From Heliocidaris erythrogramma (Eukaryota > Echinodermata > Echinoidea > Camarodonta > Echinometridae): a DNA stretch of 64,000 nt. Below, in pieces: positions 1 to 11,547 of this stretch (within the stretch, counting starts at the first letter, position 1; each line of letters starts with the position of its first letter). The stretch spans positions 28,078,705 to 28,142,704 of the forward strand of contig CM046867.1 of NCBI GenBank assembly GCA_025617745.1. The letters are read 5' to 3'. The position numbers and the translations under genes were made by a program. The notes beneath the pieces are model-generated. The model did not search any database. It was not told the origin of the DNA and worked only from the letters and a program-made list of their open reading frames with translations.

Positions 1-1780
1 CATTCCTTTTAATTTTATTTTTTCCATTCCATAAAATATAAAAACATTAACTTCTCAATTTCCTGGGGTAAGTGACGACATATAATTTAATTTCGAACGT
101 AGAAACGTTTTAGTTATTTTGTATCTTACCAAAAAGTTAAATCCCTCTGTTTCCACCATTATTATATATACCAGCCTCTTTATTTTACTTACAATTTCTT
201 TCCTTCTGTACCTCAACTTCTAAAGGGAAGGTTATACCCAATATTTTAATGACCTCTACTAATCTACCAAAAGGGGGTTACAATCCTTTTTAAAGAGGGG
301 ACCCAACAATATGAAAGCTTTATCTCTATTCATTTTCAAACCAGAAATTTGTGCAAAACATGCAAACAACTTTTCTATTCTAATACTTGATGCAGTATAT
401 ATCTCTCTCTCTAAAAAAAAGGGTCATATCATCTGCATAATAAAGTACTTGTTTTACCTCTATCTCACAAAAACTATTTCCATGAATAGCAGAGTCTTTG
501 CGAATTGAATAAGCAAGGATCTCTATACTATGAGTATAAACAAATATGAAACAGAGGATCTCCTTGTCTTATACCTTTCTCAATACTAAAGTACCCGTTA
601 GATATACCTCCATTAAAATAGATGGATTTGGATCCATCTAAAAAATAATGATGGTCCAAAACCAAAAGGACGCAATACTTTTTGCATGTTTTGCAAAGAA
701 AATATAAGACACTGAAGCAAGGCCTTTTCAAAGTCTATATGTCATTAAAATCCAGGAATATTATTGTGTGTTGTATAGGAAATCATATCATCTGTTAACC
801 TTATTGCCTCGGTATATAATTCTACCTTTTATATACCCCACCTGATCTATATAAAACTTTTTAAATTCTTATAAAGAGTAACTTTTCTAAAATCTTATAA
901 TCGACATTTAATAATGGTATAGGTCTATATTTCTAATTAACAAAGGACCTTTCCCATCTTTATAAAACAAAATAATAACCCCCTGTTTTTGATGAAAGTT
1001 CCTCTTTACAAAAAGTCTCATTTAAAGCTTCAGCCACTACATCTCCTGCTCATCGGTAAAAATAATAAATAAAATAAAGCTAAGCCCGTCGTTCCCCGGT
1101 GTTTTATTGAGTTTTACATGTATTTTGTTTCAAAGCTTTAGCCCAGCACTCTCCCTGTGTAATTTTTCCCTCACATAATTCCCGTGAAGCTGACTCTAAT
1201 TTAGGAAAATACTTAAAGAAGACACTATTATTAAGTATATTATCGTCACATACTGATTGTGCTTATACAATTACTTATTTACTATAAAAACCTATGTATC
1301 TCTTGTATTATTTCGTTTTGATAAAAACTTACTTTTTCTCCTGTAAATATTTATCGTATAGGCCTACTGTCTTTCTTTTATCATAATGCATCAACTGTGT
1401 GATACATATAGTGTCCCTTCCCATTTTCATTATGATGCACAGTAGCTCGAATTTTAATCCCTTTATTTAGGCCCAACATATTCATAACTTACCTTTAAAT
1501 TGTATTAGACTGCATTCTTTTATTATATTGCTTCAGCTGTATAAAATATCGAGTGTCCCTTTCCAAATTTTCATACAATATGATCCTCTATAGATCGAAT
1601 TTTGGGAATTTAATCCCTTAATTTACATAACAATCATAAATTGCCTTTTAAAAATCGTTTCGTATACACTCCAACAAATCATTTTTTCTTTATCTACCTT
1701 ATCTAATAACTCTTTTTCTAAGGACAATATATCTTTTTCCATATGAATCTCGTAACGATCGCTCCCAAAACTTTTTACAT
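1..1780 (-). mobile_element. Decayed non-LTR retrotransposon (LINE), reverse-transcriptase part, copy A
   Basis: Read on the minus strand, the segment keeps the reverse-transcriptase landmarks in the correct order. An NKTPGNDG-like stretch near 1080-1140 is followed by DQVGYIKGR near 845, then FNGGISNGYFSIEKGIRQGDPL at about 556-630, and the catalytic YADD at 425-439 with a CFAQISGLK-like tail near 320. Several stops and frame changes separate these blocks, so the copy is dead. The motif style (QGDPL, LYYADDMTLF, SGLK) resembles L1/Tx1-type LINEs; the clade is inference. The 3' end runs off the left edge of the window. The 5' limit near 1780 is where I stop seeing RT-like or EKELLDK-like peptide. 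Confidence 0.85.
1390..1640. repeat. Diverged tandem duplication inside LINE copy A
   Basis: About 1390-1500 and 1527-1640 align with one another. Shared blocks are a CAnCTGT start, AGTGTCCCTTCC, a TTTTCAT...ATGATnC block, TCGAATTTT and TTTAATCCCTTnATTTA. The unit is about 110 bp and the duplication lies upstream of the RT core on the element's coding strand, so it is probably post-insertion decay. Confidence 0.6.
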
Positions 1781-3899
1781 ATGAGTATCGACCCTATATA
1801 GTTATGCACACGTCGTATCGGAGATGGATGATACAACGTATTTTACCCACTGATCTCTACAATGCGGAAAAAAATCTGGATATCGATTGGCCTATCAAGC
1901 TCACGACGCTCCGCCGCCATGTTGCCACTCCCAACAACACTCCCCTCCACTCTTGAAATTGGAAACTGATGACAAAGTTTGCCCGAAAATATATACATAT
2001 GCACCTTTAAACTACAAAAATGGTCATATAAGATGTTATAGATGAACATGTCACTTGTGAGCTTGTAAGTACGATTAATATGTGTGGTATTTGGTAATAA
2101 TTTGGAATAAGACTTCAACGAACTTGAATCACCTGCACACTGCACCTATCTACTACTAGTACTAGTTCTAGACAAACGCTAGTCTAAGGAGCGTCGCCGC
2201 CACCACCTTCGGCGGTGGCGCTACTTGGAGTTATGCTTATATGGAGTGTGGTGTGGCTGTATTATGTGTGTGCCCACATATATTGTTTTTGTGCTGGTTT
2301 GTGTTCATAAACGGACACCATTGCCTTGGGGTTCCCAATAAGAGCACCGAAGTGCGACGTCATACCGCCAAGTTGTCAAGGTTGCTACTGCCTGGTTCCG
2401 AACAATTTTGTGTTAAAGGGCAATCCAACCTTGTCCTTGGTAATATTAGATGATTTGTGTGAAAGCAGAAAAATAAAATATATCGTGGTTGAGTCTTGAG
2501 CAGTTGGATGACCACATGGATAACCACTCGTTTGTTAGACTTTATAAAAATTATAGACAAAAAAATCAGGTCTATTTCGTTCGGGGATATGCTCCGCTGA
2601 GACTAAGTCTGGCTTCGCGGAATCCCTCCTTGGAGGAGAGCCTCGAAACTAAAGTAATAAAATGTTATAAAACTCCTCCAAACAGACAGATATTTCTAAC
2701 TAAAACTTTATAGTAACTGTTATTTATATGGACGGGGAATGAGGAAACCAGTGCATGTAACGCAATGAAGCACTTCTGTGTGGAGTGAATGGTGGTCTAT
2801 GCCAATCTCAAATTGGCAATTTGGTGAGTTGAACATTTTTATGGATGTTTGAAAAATGAGATCACTACATCTATGCGAATCTCAAATTGGCAATTTGGTG
2901 AGTCGATTGTGACATTTTTGGACAACTCTCCCCTTTGTCGTACACAAAAATATCATTAATTTGCGTTATTCTTTGAGAATTGAGGCGCTTTTACCCTTAG
3001 GGCAGGGCGATATTATTGTGTTCGATATTTTTTAATTCTAGGGTTTTATTACTCTAAAGCTATGGTGAAGAGGAGATGAGAGAGGCTGGCTCACGGGGAA
3101 AAAAATAGCCATAAATATCACATTTTACTGATGTAATCGGCGGTCCCGCTACCCTAATCTGAAAATTTGCTTGTCTTACACATATGTCCGTAAGGAAAAT
3201 GGGTTCCAAAACTGAGCTGTCTTTCAAGAAATTTTCAGTTGTAGATCAGGATTTTTCGTAAGTCACAAGCTCAAAAGTGTCCAATCGCATGTTGCAGTCA
3301 AAGACGGTGTGTAAGACGCACATCTCAATTCCGCTGATTTTGGATGTTGGATTATTGCCCAGGTCAAAGTCTTTAACTGTACAAAATTCTAGTTCCTGAT
3401 CTCATACAGTATTAGAGATACGAGGCTCTAAACATGCATCCAAAATTTCAAAAATGAAATTCGACACCATGTTCGGTGACCTCGTACGCAGAAACGATAG
3501 GTCAGTTTTGCGTCACAATTAATTTTTATTTTAAAGAGCATAAAGTTCTTCCAATTTACAGATAATGAGCTGTACTGGATAAAAATTCTAGCTTCAATGG
3601 TCAATTAAAATACCATAATTTTCATAAAACTTGTTTCTTGGAACGCGCATTGGTTGCTATGCGAGGCTGTATCTTAGCAACCAGTTGACCTTGAGGCAAA
3701 ATATTTTGGGGTTTTCCGTCAGACATTCCGAGGAACATTTGGTGCGAGTTTAAAAAAAATTGAAGGGGGTCGGGTGACAAATTGGTTGATTTGACGTGGA
3801 TTGACCCCTAATGAAAATGTTTTCAATGACAAATCAAGTAATTCTTTTAATTTATTTACTACAGGGGGACTTCTAATTTACTGTTGAGAATAGTTGTAT
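1781..3899. other. No gene recognised; small repeats and one hairpin
   Basis: No conserved coding sequence is visible on either strand. A GC-rich hairpin at about 2193-2221 pairs GCCGCCACCACC with GGTGGCGGC-like sequence around a CTTCGG turn. A 26-bp direct repeat (aatctcaaattggcaatt plus ggtgagt) occurs identically at 2804-2829 and 2878-2903, 74 bp apart. The 3.1-3.8 kb part is unique AT-rich DNA to my eye. Confidence 0.5.
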
Positions 3900-5563
3900 A
3901 TAATCTCCTCGAAACAATTCACTTGAAAATAAGTGAACAATTTTATCTGCAAGCAAACTTTTAAAATTACTTCCTTGTCTAATTCCTTCTTCTTTTCAGC
4001 TGTAATATGCATTTGCCTTTTCCAACGAAAGGGATTTTCTCAAATATGTGCTTTACCTGCAATATATTCCATGAACTATAGGACATCTACTTGTAAATTA
4101 TGCATCTGTTTTCAATTCACCATCTTAATCCACAATACTTTCCAATCTGACCATGCCATTTGATATTAAATCTACATGATAGAATGGAAAACCTCTAAAA
4201 CATATGTGACCCGACGCCTCAAAACCTACAATAAGTCGCCAAAATTATTATTTTTTGTTTTATACATTTTCTGAAAGTAGAGATTCTCAGCTTTCCAATG
4301 GTATATCACTTGCCTAGTTTACTCAATGATAACACCTTTAGATATATATCACATTTAGAATCGGTATGTAACAAGCAATCAATAACTCCTATTCAGAGAA
4401 AATGGCCATTTAAGTTCGGAACAAAAGAGTGCTAAACCTTCACTCTCTGTAGGCGCCCAAGTAAAATTGGGTATTCAAATGGCCATAGCAACCGGTATGA
4501 AGGGATTATCAGATTAGGCTGAATTTTGGCAAGCTGCTCCAGGAGGACCTATTCATTACTCACTCCAAAAATCAATTTAATACCTTTAGAGGTAAAGTAG
4601 TAATTTGGCATTGAATGAAAGTATTACAAAAGCTCTCCAAACATTCATTAGCTCGACATTTGAAAAAAAAGGAGTCATTTTAAAAATAAGTCAAATTACG
4701 ACTAACAAACTTGAGACATGATAGAATGATAATGAAACTCCCCATTTCTATCAAAAACAGAAAATAGACTGATCCAAGCAAATTTACTATTTTGGGCTGT
4801 TTGCTACGTTGTGGTCCGTGCGACTTATTGTAGGTTTTGAGGCGGCGGGTCACATATATTTTTGTTGTTAAATAACTTCATTACCTTAATGCCTTAAATC
4901 TCTCACTTCTAACCAATGTTTCTAATAGTTTCACATAAAATTTCTCTCCTGTATGCAGATATGCCGAGTACAATAATCAAAATGTTGTTTCCATTTCATT
5001 TGTTGGTCCCCCAAAAAATTTCTTGTTACCCACATAATTCTTTGAACTTTAATCAACAATTCAAAATCCATCATTTTAAGTCCTCAATTTTTATAATCTA
5101 TAGAAACATTGTCGTCCGTTTTGTCTTGTCTTTTCCTCCACATAAAATGCAAAAGTCATTTTTTCAAGTTCATGAAATACTGAATGAGGATTCCGAATTG
5201 GAGTAAGTGATGCAATAAACATTAACTTAGAGTATACTGTATAAACATTTTTAACGATTGAATTTCACCCATTTTCAACCATGAAAGAGATTTTTTGATT
5301 TTACGCTCTTTTACCTGTATATCTGAACTGAAAAATACTCCTAGTATTTTTATATACTTTTAACCTGTGCTTTCCTGACTGGAACCTAGTAACATGACTT
5401 AATCTTTTCTTTGTTCATTTCAGTCCAGATACTCTTGCAAAATTTTCAAATATTACTTCCAATCGCTTCATTGACTCAAGATTTTTAACAAAAACAGTGA
5501 TATCATCCGCATAAAGTACCCGTTTCACTCCTGTGCCTCCAAATTGCAAACCTAAGACCAAAT
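3900..5563 (-). mobile_element. Decayed non-LTR retrotransposon (LINE), copy B, 3' part
   Basis: On the minus strand an RT peptide GGTGVKRVLYADDITVFVKN is followed by an open LESMKRLEV...FARVSGLK stretch; the YADD codons are at 5499-5513. Downstream on the same strand (about 4930-5050) lies a peptide like LLIKVQRIMWVTRNFLGDQQ, typical of the region after the RT domain in L1/Tx1-type LINEs, and 3930-4160 continues with tail-like peptide. Stops and frame shifts break it. A 656-bp MITE (4202-4857) interrupts it, and the 5564-6295 element abuts its 5' side. The sequence differs from copy A, so these are two separate insertions. Confidence 0.75.
4202..4857. mobile_element. MITE with 38-bp terminal inverted repeats inside LINE copy B
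   Basis: The left end 4202-4239 and the reverse complement of 4820-4857 match over 38 bp with one mismatch (ATATGTGACCCG, then A or C, then CGCCTCAAAACC and onward). The 656-bp length, lack of coding sequence and near-perfect ends fit a non-autonomous DNA transposon. Insertion into LINE copy B makes it younger than that LINE. I could not fix a target-site duplication; TA or ATA at the edge is possible. Confidence 0.85.
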
Positions 5564-6295
5564 GGGCAATTCCATGATTAAGTGGACATCAGGCCAAACT
5601 TTATTTTTGCTCTTTCTCAAATTCAGGTCGATTTTGGGGGTTTAAATAAATACAGGAATTGTTTTTACAAAGGGGTTTCATACTCACCAAAAACAATTTT
5701 ATTTAATATGGCCCCTTATAGAAGAATCCAAACCATACACAAATTTAGACAGATGGGACTTCACACAGTTTTTTAGTCATGGACAGAAATATACTGCATA
5801 TTTTGTGAATTTTTCGATTAGATAATTTGTAGGGCATTTAGTCACACCAATTTAAAAGAAAGTAGGCAATAATAAGTTGTTGAAAAGGTATAAAAATCTC
5901 AAATATGTAGTACTGACCAAGGTTTTGGGCTCTACTTAAACAAATTGAGAGATACAATCTCTAAGCAATTTGGGGCAACATTTGTCATCATTTAAGAAGT
6001 AATACTGATATGGCTCCAAGTTTGAGGTACAATACAATAAGGAGGAATATTTTTTCAAAAACTTTGGTTTGTTTCTCATGTCCTTTTTTTGTAACGTTAC
6101 TAACCGTCATCAAACGTTCTCATTACAGCTCTTATTTTATTTATTTACTATTGATTTCTTTATGTACTGTAGCCCTTTGTTAGGTGAATATATATTTGCA
6201 AGAGTAGGACTTCAGATGAAAAAGCTATTGAATTATCTGTATCAAAAATATTAAAATTTGATATAAGTGTAAGGTTACTAATCATGGAATTGCCC
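5564..6295. mobile_element. Candidate non-autonomous DNA element with 17-bp inverted ends
   Basis: GGGCAATTCCATGATTA at 5564-5580 recurs as its exact reverse complement at 6279-6295, bounding 732 bp with no recognisable coding sequence. It begins directly where LINE copy B peptide stops being readable, so it may have landed in that LINE. Inverted repeats this short could be coincidence, but an exact 17-bp match at both edges makes an element more likely. Confidence 0.55.
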
Positions 6296-7180
6296 AAACC
6301 ATCTTTTCGATCGTGTGAGCTAGGGTTTCGATGCAAAAGAATAAGAAACAAGTACCAGTAGGGAAATAATGAATAATAATAGTAAAAAATAAATGAAACT
6401 TATATAGCACCAAATCTACTCTTTGGAGTGCTCAAGGCACTTATAGAATTAATTAAGAATTAAACAGAAATGTTTTTACATGATTATTAAAAGAATCAGT
6501 TGTTACACACTTTTTGATCTCCTTGTCTTACCCCCTATCGACCTTGACATAGTTACGGTACCCAGTGGAATATCCTCCACTTAAAACACAGCTAAGAGTG
6601 TTAGTATACATGATATCAATCCATTTACCAAAGGATGGGCCAAAACCAAAGGAATAAACACGTTTTGTAAAAATACATGTAGGGGCCGCGGAGCATTTTC
6701 AAAAGTGGGGGGCTAATTTGATTTCACTCATTAATGACAATATTTTGAAGCATTATCCAGAGGTTTTATAAAACGTGTCGACTCAAAAAAATGGGGGGGG
6801 GGGGGGGGATTGCAGTGTTGTTTATAATGAGGTTCCACTGTAGTAAAACGAAGTGGCCTAGCCTGGCCTGGGCGCACCTGCAGCCTGCAGCTACATGCGA
6901 TCGTGAATCTCTTTACATCTCTCGGACAATATTATAAATGACAAATATTTATTGTTGTTATGGCCATTTGATTAATATTTTTCGCAAAATCCACCAGTAA
7001 ATGTGACAGTTTGATATTGGAGTTAGAGTTTCAAAGGAGCAAGGTCACTGACTCATCAGCTATCATAAACTGGCTAGACTCACCAGCAGTGTACATAATG
7101 GATGTGTATATTTACGGCTACCACTATCCATGGAAACCCCCCCCCAAAAAAAAAAAAAATAATAAAAAATAAACTAGAGT
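6296..7180. other. Intergenic, repeat fragments
   Basis: No gene is visible. About 6395-6455 (tatatagcaccaaatc ... ggagtgctcaaggcac) resembles the head of a short-element family. About 6685-6720 (ggggccgcggagcattttc) looks like the end of another repeat. A G-run of about 16 sits at 6793-6808, and a C/A run at 7139-7159 precedes the palindrome AATTCGTCATGACGAATT at 7183-7200. Confidence 0.4.
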
Positions 7181-7200
7181 TTAATTCGTCATGACGAATT

Positions 7201-9261
7201 AGGTGATCTGTCTTTCACTTTGTACGATCATGATTGTAATCAGGATGATCATAATAATGGGGAAATGCTAAACTGAAGATAGGAAGTCAAGAATGCCATG
7301 AATGGAGATGCTTCTTGAGGACAGGAATGTAGCAAAATGTGTGAAACGGTCATTGTAAAAAGATTACGGTGATGATGATAATGGTGATGATGATGATGAT
7401 AATATAATGATGGTGATGATAATGATATTCATGATGATTATGGTGTTGGTGATTTTGAAGATGATTGATGATATAATGATGATAATGATAATGATGATAA
7501 TGATGGGGATAATGGTAAGGATCATGACTGCAATGACAGTGACGTTAACCATGCCAAATATGAACGAGAAATCACATTTCGTTATGAAGATACGACCATA
7601 AGTTGATTTGTAGAAAATGGCGTCTAGATGACGTCACAATAAGATAATTAAGATAATTGACTAAGCCAATTTTGAGAAATTGTGATATCTAATAGGACTA
7701 ATGATATTGTAGGATAGCTTTAATACACGTCAGTGAAACAGATTTTCCATAGGGATATACATAAACCACTGCACAGCACTTTGCAATAGACATAACATGC
7801 AAAATAAGGCATTTTATTACTTGGTTTGTGATTGTTTATGTTATAATAGTCGTAGAGGATGGTAAAATGACAAGTAAAAAGAAGCAAAAAAAAAAAAAAA
7901 AAAATCGGCCCCGGTGATCGAACCAGGTACCTTGACCATGGTAGTCATGTGCTTTACCGATAGACCAAAATATTTCCCATAGAGATAACACGTAAACGAA
8001 AAACGTGATTCTCAAATCCCATTTGGTACTGAAAAATTGGGCATGATCCCGACATCTGATCAAAAATTGGAGGGCTTACTAATAAAAGCTTATAGTCTCA
8101 GCTACAACATATTAAAATCTGGAAGGAAATAGACCAAAAATAACTGAGATACTGCTCAGAGAACGATGTCATGTAGATTCATGATTCGAAAAAAAATCAT
8201 CTTCCATAGACATAACACGCAAATAGGGAAAAATTTGACATGTCGTCTTTAATTGAAGATTTCAGTGTGATGACGTCATCAAAATGAATAATGGTGGCAA
8301 GATGTCTGGTAGAGAATTGTTGCAGCTATAACATATCAAAATTTGGGAGAAAAACGACCAATAATGACGAATCTAGAGCCAAATTTGCATAAATGTGATG
8401 ACGTCAAAACATGAAAAATGGAAATTTTGACTTCTGTGCCATTTTGATGACGTCATAATGTTTATATGGATGAAATGATACATGAAATGAAATCTATGAT
8501 TCATACCCTACCTGATGATGACAAAAAATTTGGGGGTCAACGGACTATCTAACGAGCTACAATGAATTTTGTAGAGGCATGTTTTTGCACGTTTTTACGT
8601 TATTTTCGCCATAGACGCGCGCACGGATTTCGAACTTTGACGCGCCCGTACGACCTTATTATTGATTGAAATTGATTCAAATTGATGGAAATGATGAAGA
8701 AAAGTGTCAGGATTGCAAATCAATAAAAAAAAACAGCGTTCTAACGTTATTTACGATTTGTGCGCGCGTAAAACGCGCGCGCGGACGCTTACGCACGGAC
8801 ATTTTTGAAATGCTCAAACTGACCTGAAACGTGTGCAGACTTGATCCTACGTGATTTTGAGCATTTTAAAATTTTGACGCGCGCGTACGCGTACGTCCTG
8901 ACCTCTAGATGACCTGTGAGGACATGACCTGATGACCCGTCATGTGAAGTTTATGTGATGTAAATATAGTTGATTTTTGATGATCGATTATGAAGATATC
9001 ATCGATCTTGTAAATTTACAAAATGGCGTCTTGATGACGTCATGATAACCTGATGACCTTGAATGAGATGCCACATCTTGACATTGACCAGTCTGATAAG
9101 TGACGAAAATTTGAAGAAAATTGAGAATGAAATTTTTGAGGAATCATGGTAACAAGAAAATGGGCGAAAAATAAAAATAAATAATAATAAATAATAAATA
9201 ATAAAGAAGAAAAATCTTGACGAAATTAAGAGGTGATCTGTCGATGTACGACAGATCACCT
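7201..9261. mobile_element. Candidate 2-kb repeat element bounded by AGGTGATCTGTC
   Basis: AGGTGATCTGTC starts at 7201; at the other end it occurs at 9231-9242 and inverted at 9250-9261, so the right end forms a small hairpin. Inside are five TGACGTCA palindromes (7629, 8271, 8399, 8448, 9035) and diverged internal duplications: CATAGACATAACACGCAAA-like units near 7750, 7790, 7978 and 8207, and cagctayaacatat units near 8099 and 8323. A gat/gtt microsatellite occupies 7365-7520. No transposase peptide is visible. Whether this is one element or several overlapping repeats is unresolved. Confidence 0.4.
7907..7973 (-). repeat. tRNA-like sequence with A and B box (SINE head or tRNA relic)
   Basis: The minus strand reads TTGGTCTATCGGTAAAGCAC (A-box-like), then an ATGACTACCAT arm, then GGTTCGATCACC (B box), followed by a GGGGCCG tail. 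The spacing is tRNA-like, but the acceptor stem does not pair well, so a functional tRNA is unlikely. The adjoining A-run (T-run on the element strand) is consistent with a retroposed SINE. Confidence 0.5.
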
Positions 9262-9400
9262 AAAAATAAATAAATAAAAAATAAAAAAAAATAAAAAATA
9301 AAAATAAATTATTAAAAAAAAAAAAAAAAATTTAAAATTTAAAAAATAAATATATAAATAAATAAATAAAATTTAAAAAAAATAAATAAATAAAAAGCAT
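9262..9400. repeat. A/T-only low-complexity tract
   Basis: Mixed AAAT/AAATA simple repeats almost without G or C. Confidence 0.85.
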
Positions 9401-9430
9401 GCCTTATGGTCAAATTGATTGGACTAAATT

Positions 9431-9516
9431 CTTCTTCTCCTTCTCCTTCTCCTTCTCCTTCTCCTTCTCCTTCTCCTTCTCCTTCTCCTTTTCCTTTTCC
9501 ATTTCCTTCTCCATCT
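9431..9516. repeat. (CTTCTC)n hexanucleotide repeat
   Basis: About ten tandem CTTCTC units, degrading to CTTTTC/CATTTC toward 9516. All pyrimidine on the + strand. The open frame across it (Ser-Pro repeats) is a composition artefact. Confidence 0.9.
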
Positions 9517-9983
9517 AGTTTTCCATCTACTTCTTCCCTAGACCAAAAGATCAGCCTCTTGTGTCGATTGCTGTTCTACTATGAATTAGTGTAATCAGGT
9601 GATTTTTAAACTACCGGTACTTCATGATGAACTTTAACCAAAGCCAGATGAAAAACTAGAAAGGCCATCAAAGGCGGCAGACCCACGCCTTAGCGGTGCT
9701 ACAGAGTAGTTGCATTCTTTCCCTTATCGATTCTTTCTTGTCACTATATTTTATATTTTATATTTTTCTCCTTTTTTATCGGAATAAAGACTTCCAGATT
9801 TGGCATAATCTACTATTTAATACATGCATGTAAAATATTATGGTTACTTATTGTTATTATTACATTATGTAATTTGGCACAATGATACTGCATGTGAATA
9901 TATTTGTTTGTGTATTTTACCTTGATTATTGTGAAAAATGTTATTTTGAAAAAGGAAGTAATAAAATATTCTTAAAAACAAAA

Positions 9984-10325
9984 AAAACTATCCGAACTGA
10001 AGTTCCTATAACCGATCATCACCAAAATCTAATCGATTCTTTTCTTTAATAATTGATTCTTTCCTGTCACTATCCGAACTGAAGTTGGGGTCAAAACTTC
10101 AAGGTCACACAGAATTTGCAGGGGTCAACCGATCATCACCAAAATCTAATCGATTCTTTCCTGTCACTATCCGAACATTCCCTGAAAATTTGGTGCAAAT
10201 CCGTTCACCCGTTCTCTAGTTATCTTGTACACAAACAAACAAACAAACAAACAAAAATCAAACAAAAAAACAAACATACGGAGCCCTTTACATAACCCTG
10301 CCCATTGGCATGGGTAATAAAGAAG
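9984..10325 (+). repeat. Dispersed repeat with internal duplication and (CAAA)n tail
   Basis: accgatcatcaccaaaatct and following bases occur at 10011 and 10128, and ctatccgaact occurs three times between 9988 and 10180. The segment then runs through tccgttcacccgttctctag, an (ACAA)n tract near 10230-10275, and a hairpin-like ccctgcccattggcatgggtaa end. This architecture is common in invertebrate retroposons; the family name is unknown to me. Confidence 0.6.
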
Positions 10326-11400
10326 AAAAAGAATGTCCATTGTCACATGGGATTGTATGTTTCTGCAATACTTTATTGAATTAGATGCATAATGTTCCCA
10401 AATTTTGGCAAAAAAGTTGTGATAACCTGGTCAAGCTGCTCTTGTGTGCATTGTGACCTGTGTGTGACGCTTTACAGCGCTAGGTGCCAGCTGGTCAGAA
10501 ACTGTGCTGTGATTTGTGTGCAAGTCTTTGGTTGTACTTAACTTCTTAATAGACTTGGTATTAACTCTTGAACTGAAATTGAGAAGATCCTCTGAAACAC
10601 ATCCTTGCTCTTTTAAGGTACATGTATGTACATGTACTTAGAGGACATTGCAATGAGTATGGTCCCTAATAACCAAATAATAATACAAAATGAGTAAGAG
10701 AGACCTGTGCAAGTTCCTCTAATTTTTCTTAAATTAACAGATTTAGAGTGCAGAGACTGATGCGACCAATGAAGGGAACTATATCAGATGCTTTATGTTT
10801 GAATACTACGTAAACAAAAATTTGAGATGTACCATACAATAAACTGAGAAAGTTTCATTCAATAATTCTACCCTTAAGCAAGAAAACATATTTTGCAGCC
10901 ATAAAAACTTGTATCCTCATTCAACTTGCGAAACATATCTAAGTTTCTGGAATTGGCACCCTCTATGTGGATTCACACCCCCCCCCCAAAAAAAAAACAA
11001 AACAACAACAAAAAACAACATATTGTTACCCACACAGAAAAGTTGTTATACATGTTCAGTATACACATTAAAAAGGCGCTGTTTTCTGACATTTCTACAC
11101 AGCCAGCTGACCTACCATCATGCCTATCAAAAAGCGATACATCTAGATTGTTTAAAATGCCTGCATATAATGATATACAGAATTATGCAGGTACCTCAAC
11201 ATTAATTGTTATTGTGATCAATGCATTTTTGTCAGTATACAGAGTATACATGTTCCTTTTTGTGAAATTATTGTGTGGTATTAAAGAGTGACATTTTTCC
11301 TGTGTGGACTGTGTTACTTTATATTTTCACTTTTTGATTTTTTTCTCAGTTAATTTATCATTGGGTTTTTCCATGGGCATTGACTTCCTGTTATTTGTAG
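10326..11400. other. Upstream region of AASDHPPT, no gene seen
   Basis: The DNA is AT-rich, with no conserved coding. The transcription start of AASDHPPT should lie here or further upstream, but I see no convincing promoter elements. Palindromic TACATGTAC-like motifs occur near 10620-10640. Confidence 0.4.
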
Positions 11401-11445
11401 GATATTGCTGACTTCCTGACTAGATCTGCAAATTGGCCACACTGG

Positions 11446-11547
11446 ATGAATGTGCTGGTAGTACAGCATGCTTGGAGATCTGCCAGAGTCCATATTCTTG
11501 GGCACAATAGAGACCTGAAAGGAACATTAAGGAGTGCCAGAAACAAG
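11446..11547 (+). CDS. AASDHPPT: AASDHPPT candidate exon 1 (N-terminal extension or 5' UTR)
   Basis: A possible exon runs from acceptor TTTGTAG|GATATT (11401) to donor AACAAG|gtaagg (11548). It is open throughout and, after splicing to 12035, continues in phase into SNMTSLRWAF. From ATG 11446 it would add 36 residues (34 plus Ser-Asn) ahead of the conserved Met. The added peptide is rich in Arg, His and Lys with one Asp, compatible with a mitochondrial-type leader, which would be unusual here. The intron side carries an in-frame stop just before 11401. It may instead be 5' UTR, because family similarity begins at LRWAF. Confidence 0.45.

Noticed and set aside
7907..7973. Functional tRNA gene
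   Set aside because: A and B boxes are present but the acceptor and anticodon stems do not pair properly; a SINE or relic is more likely.
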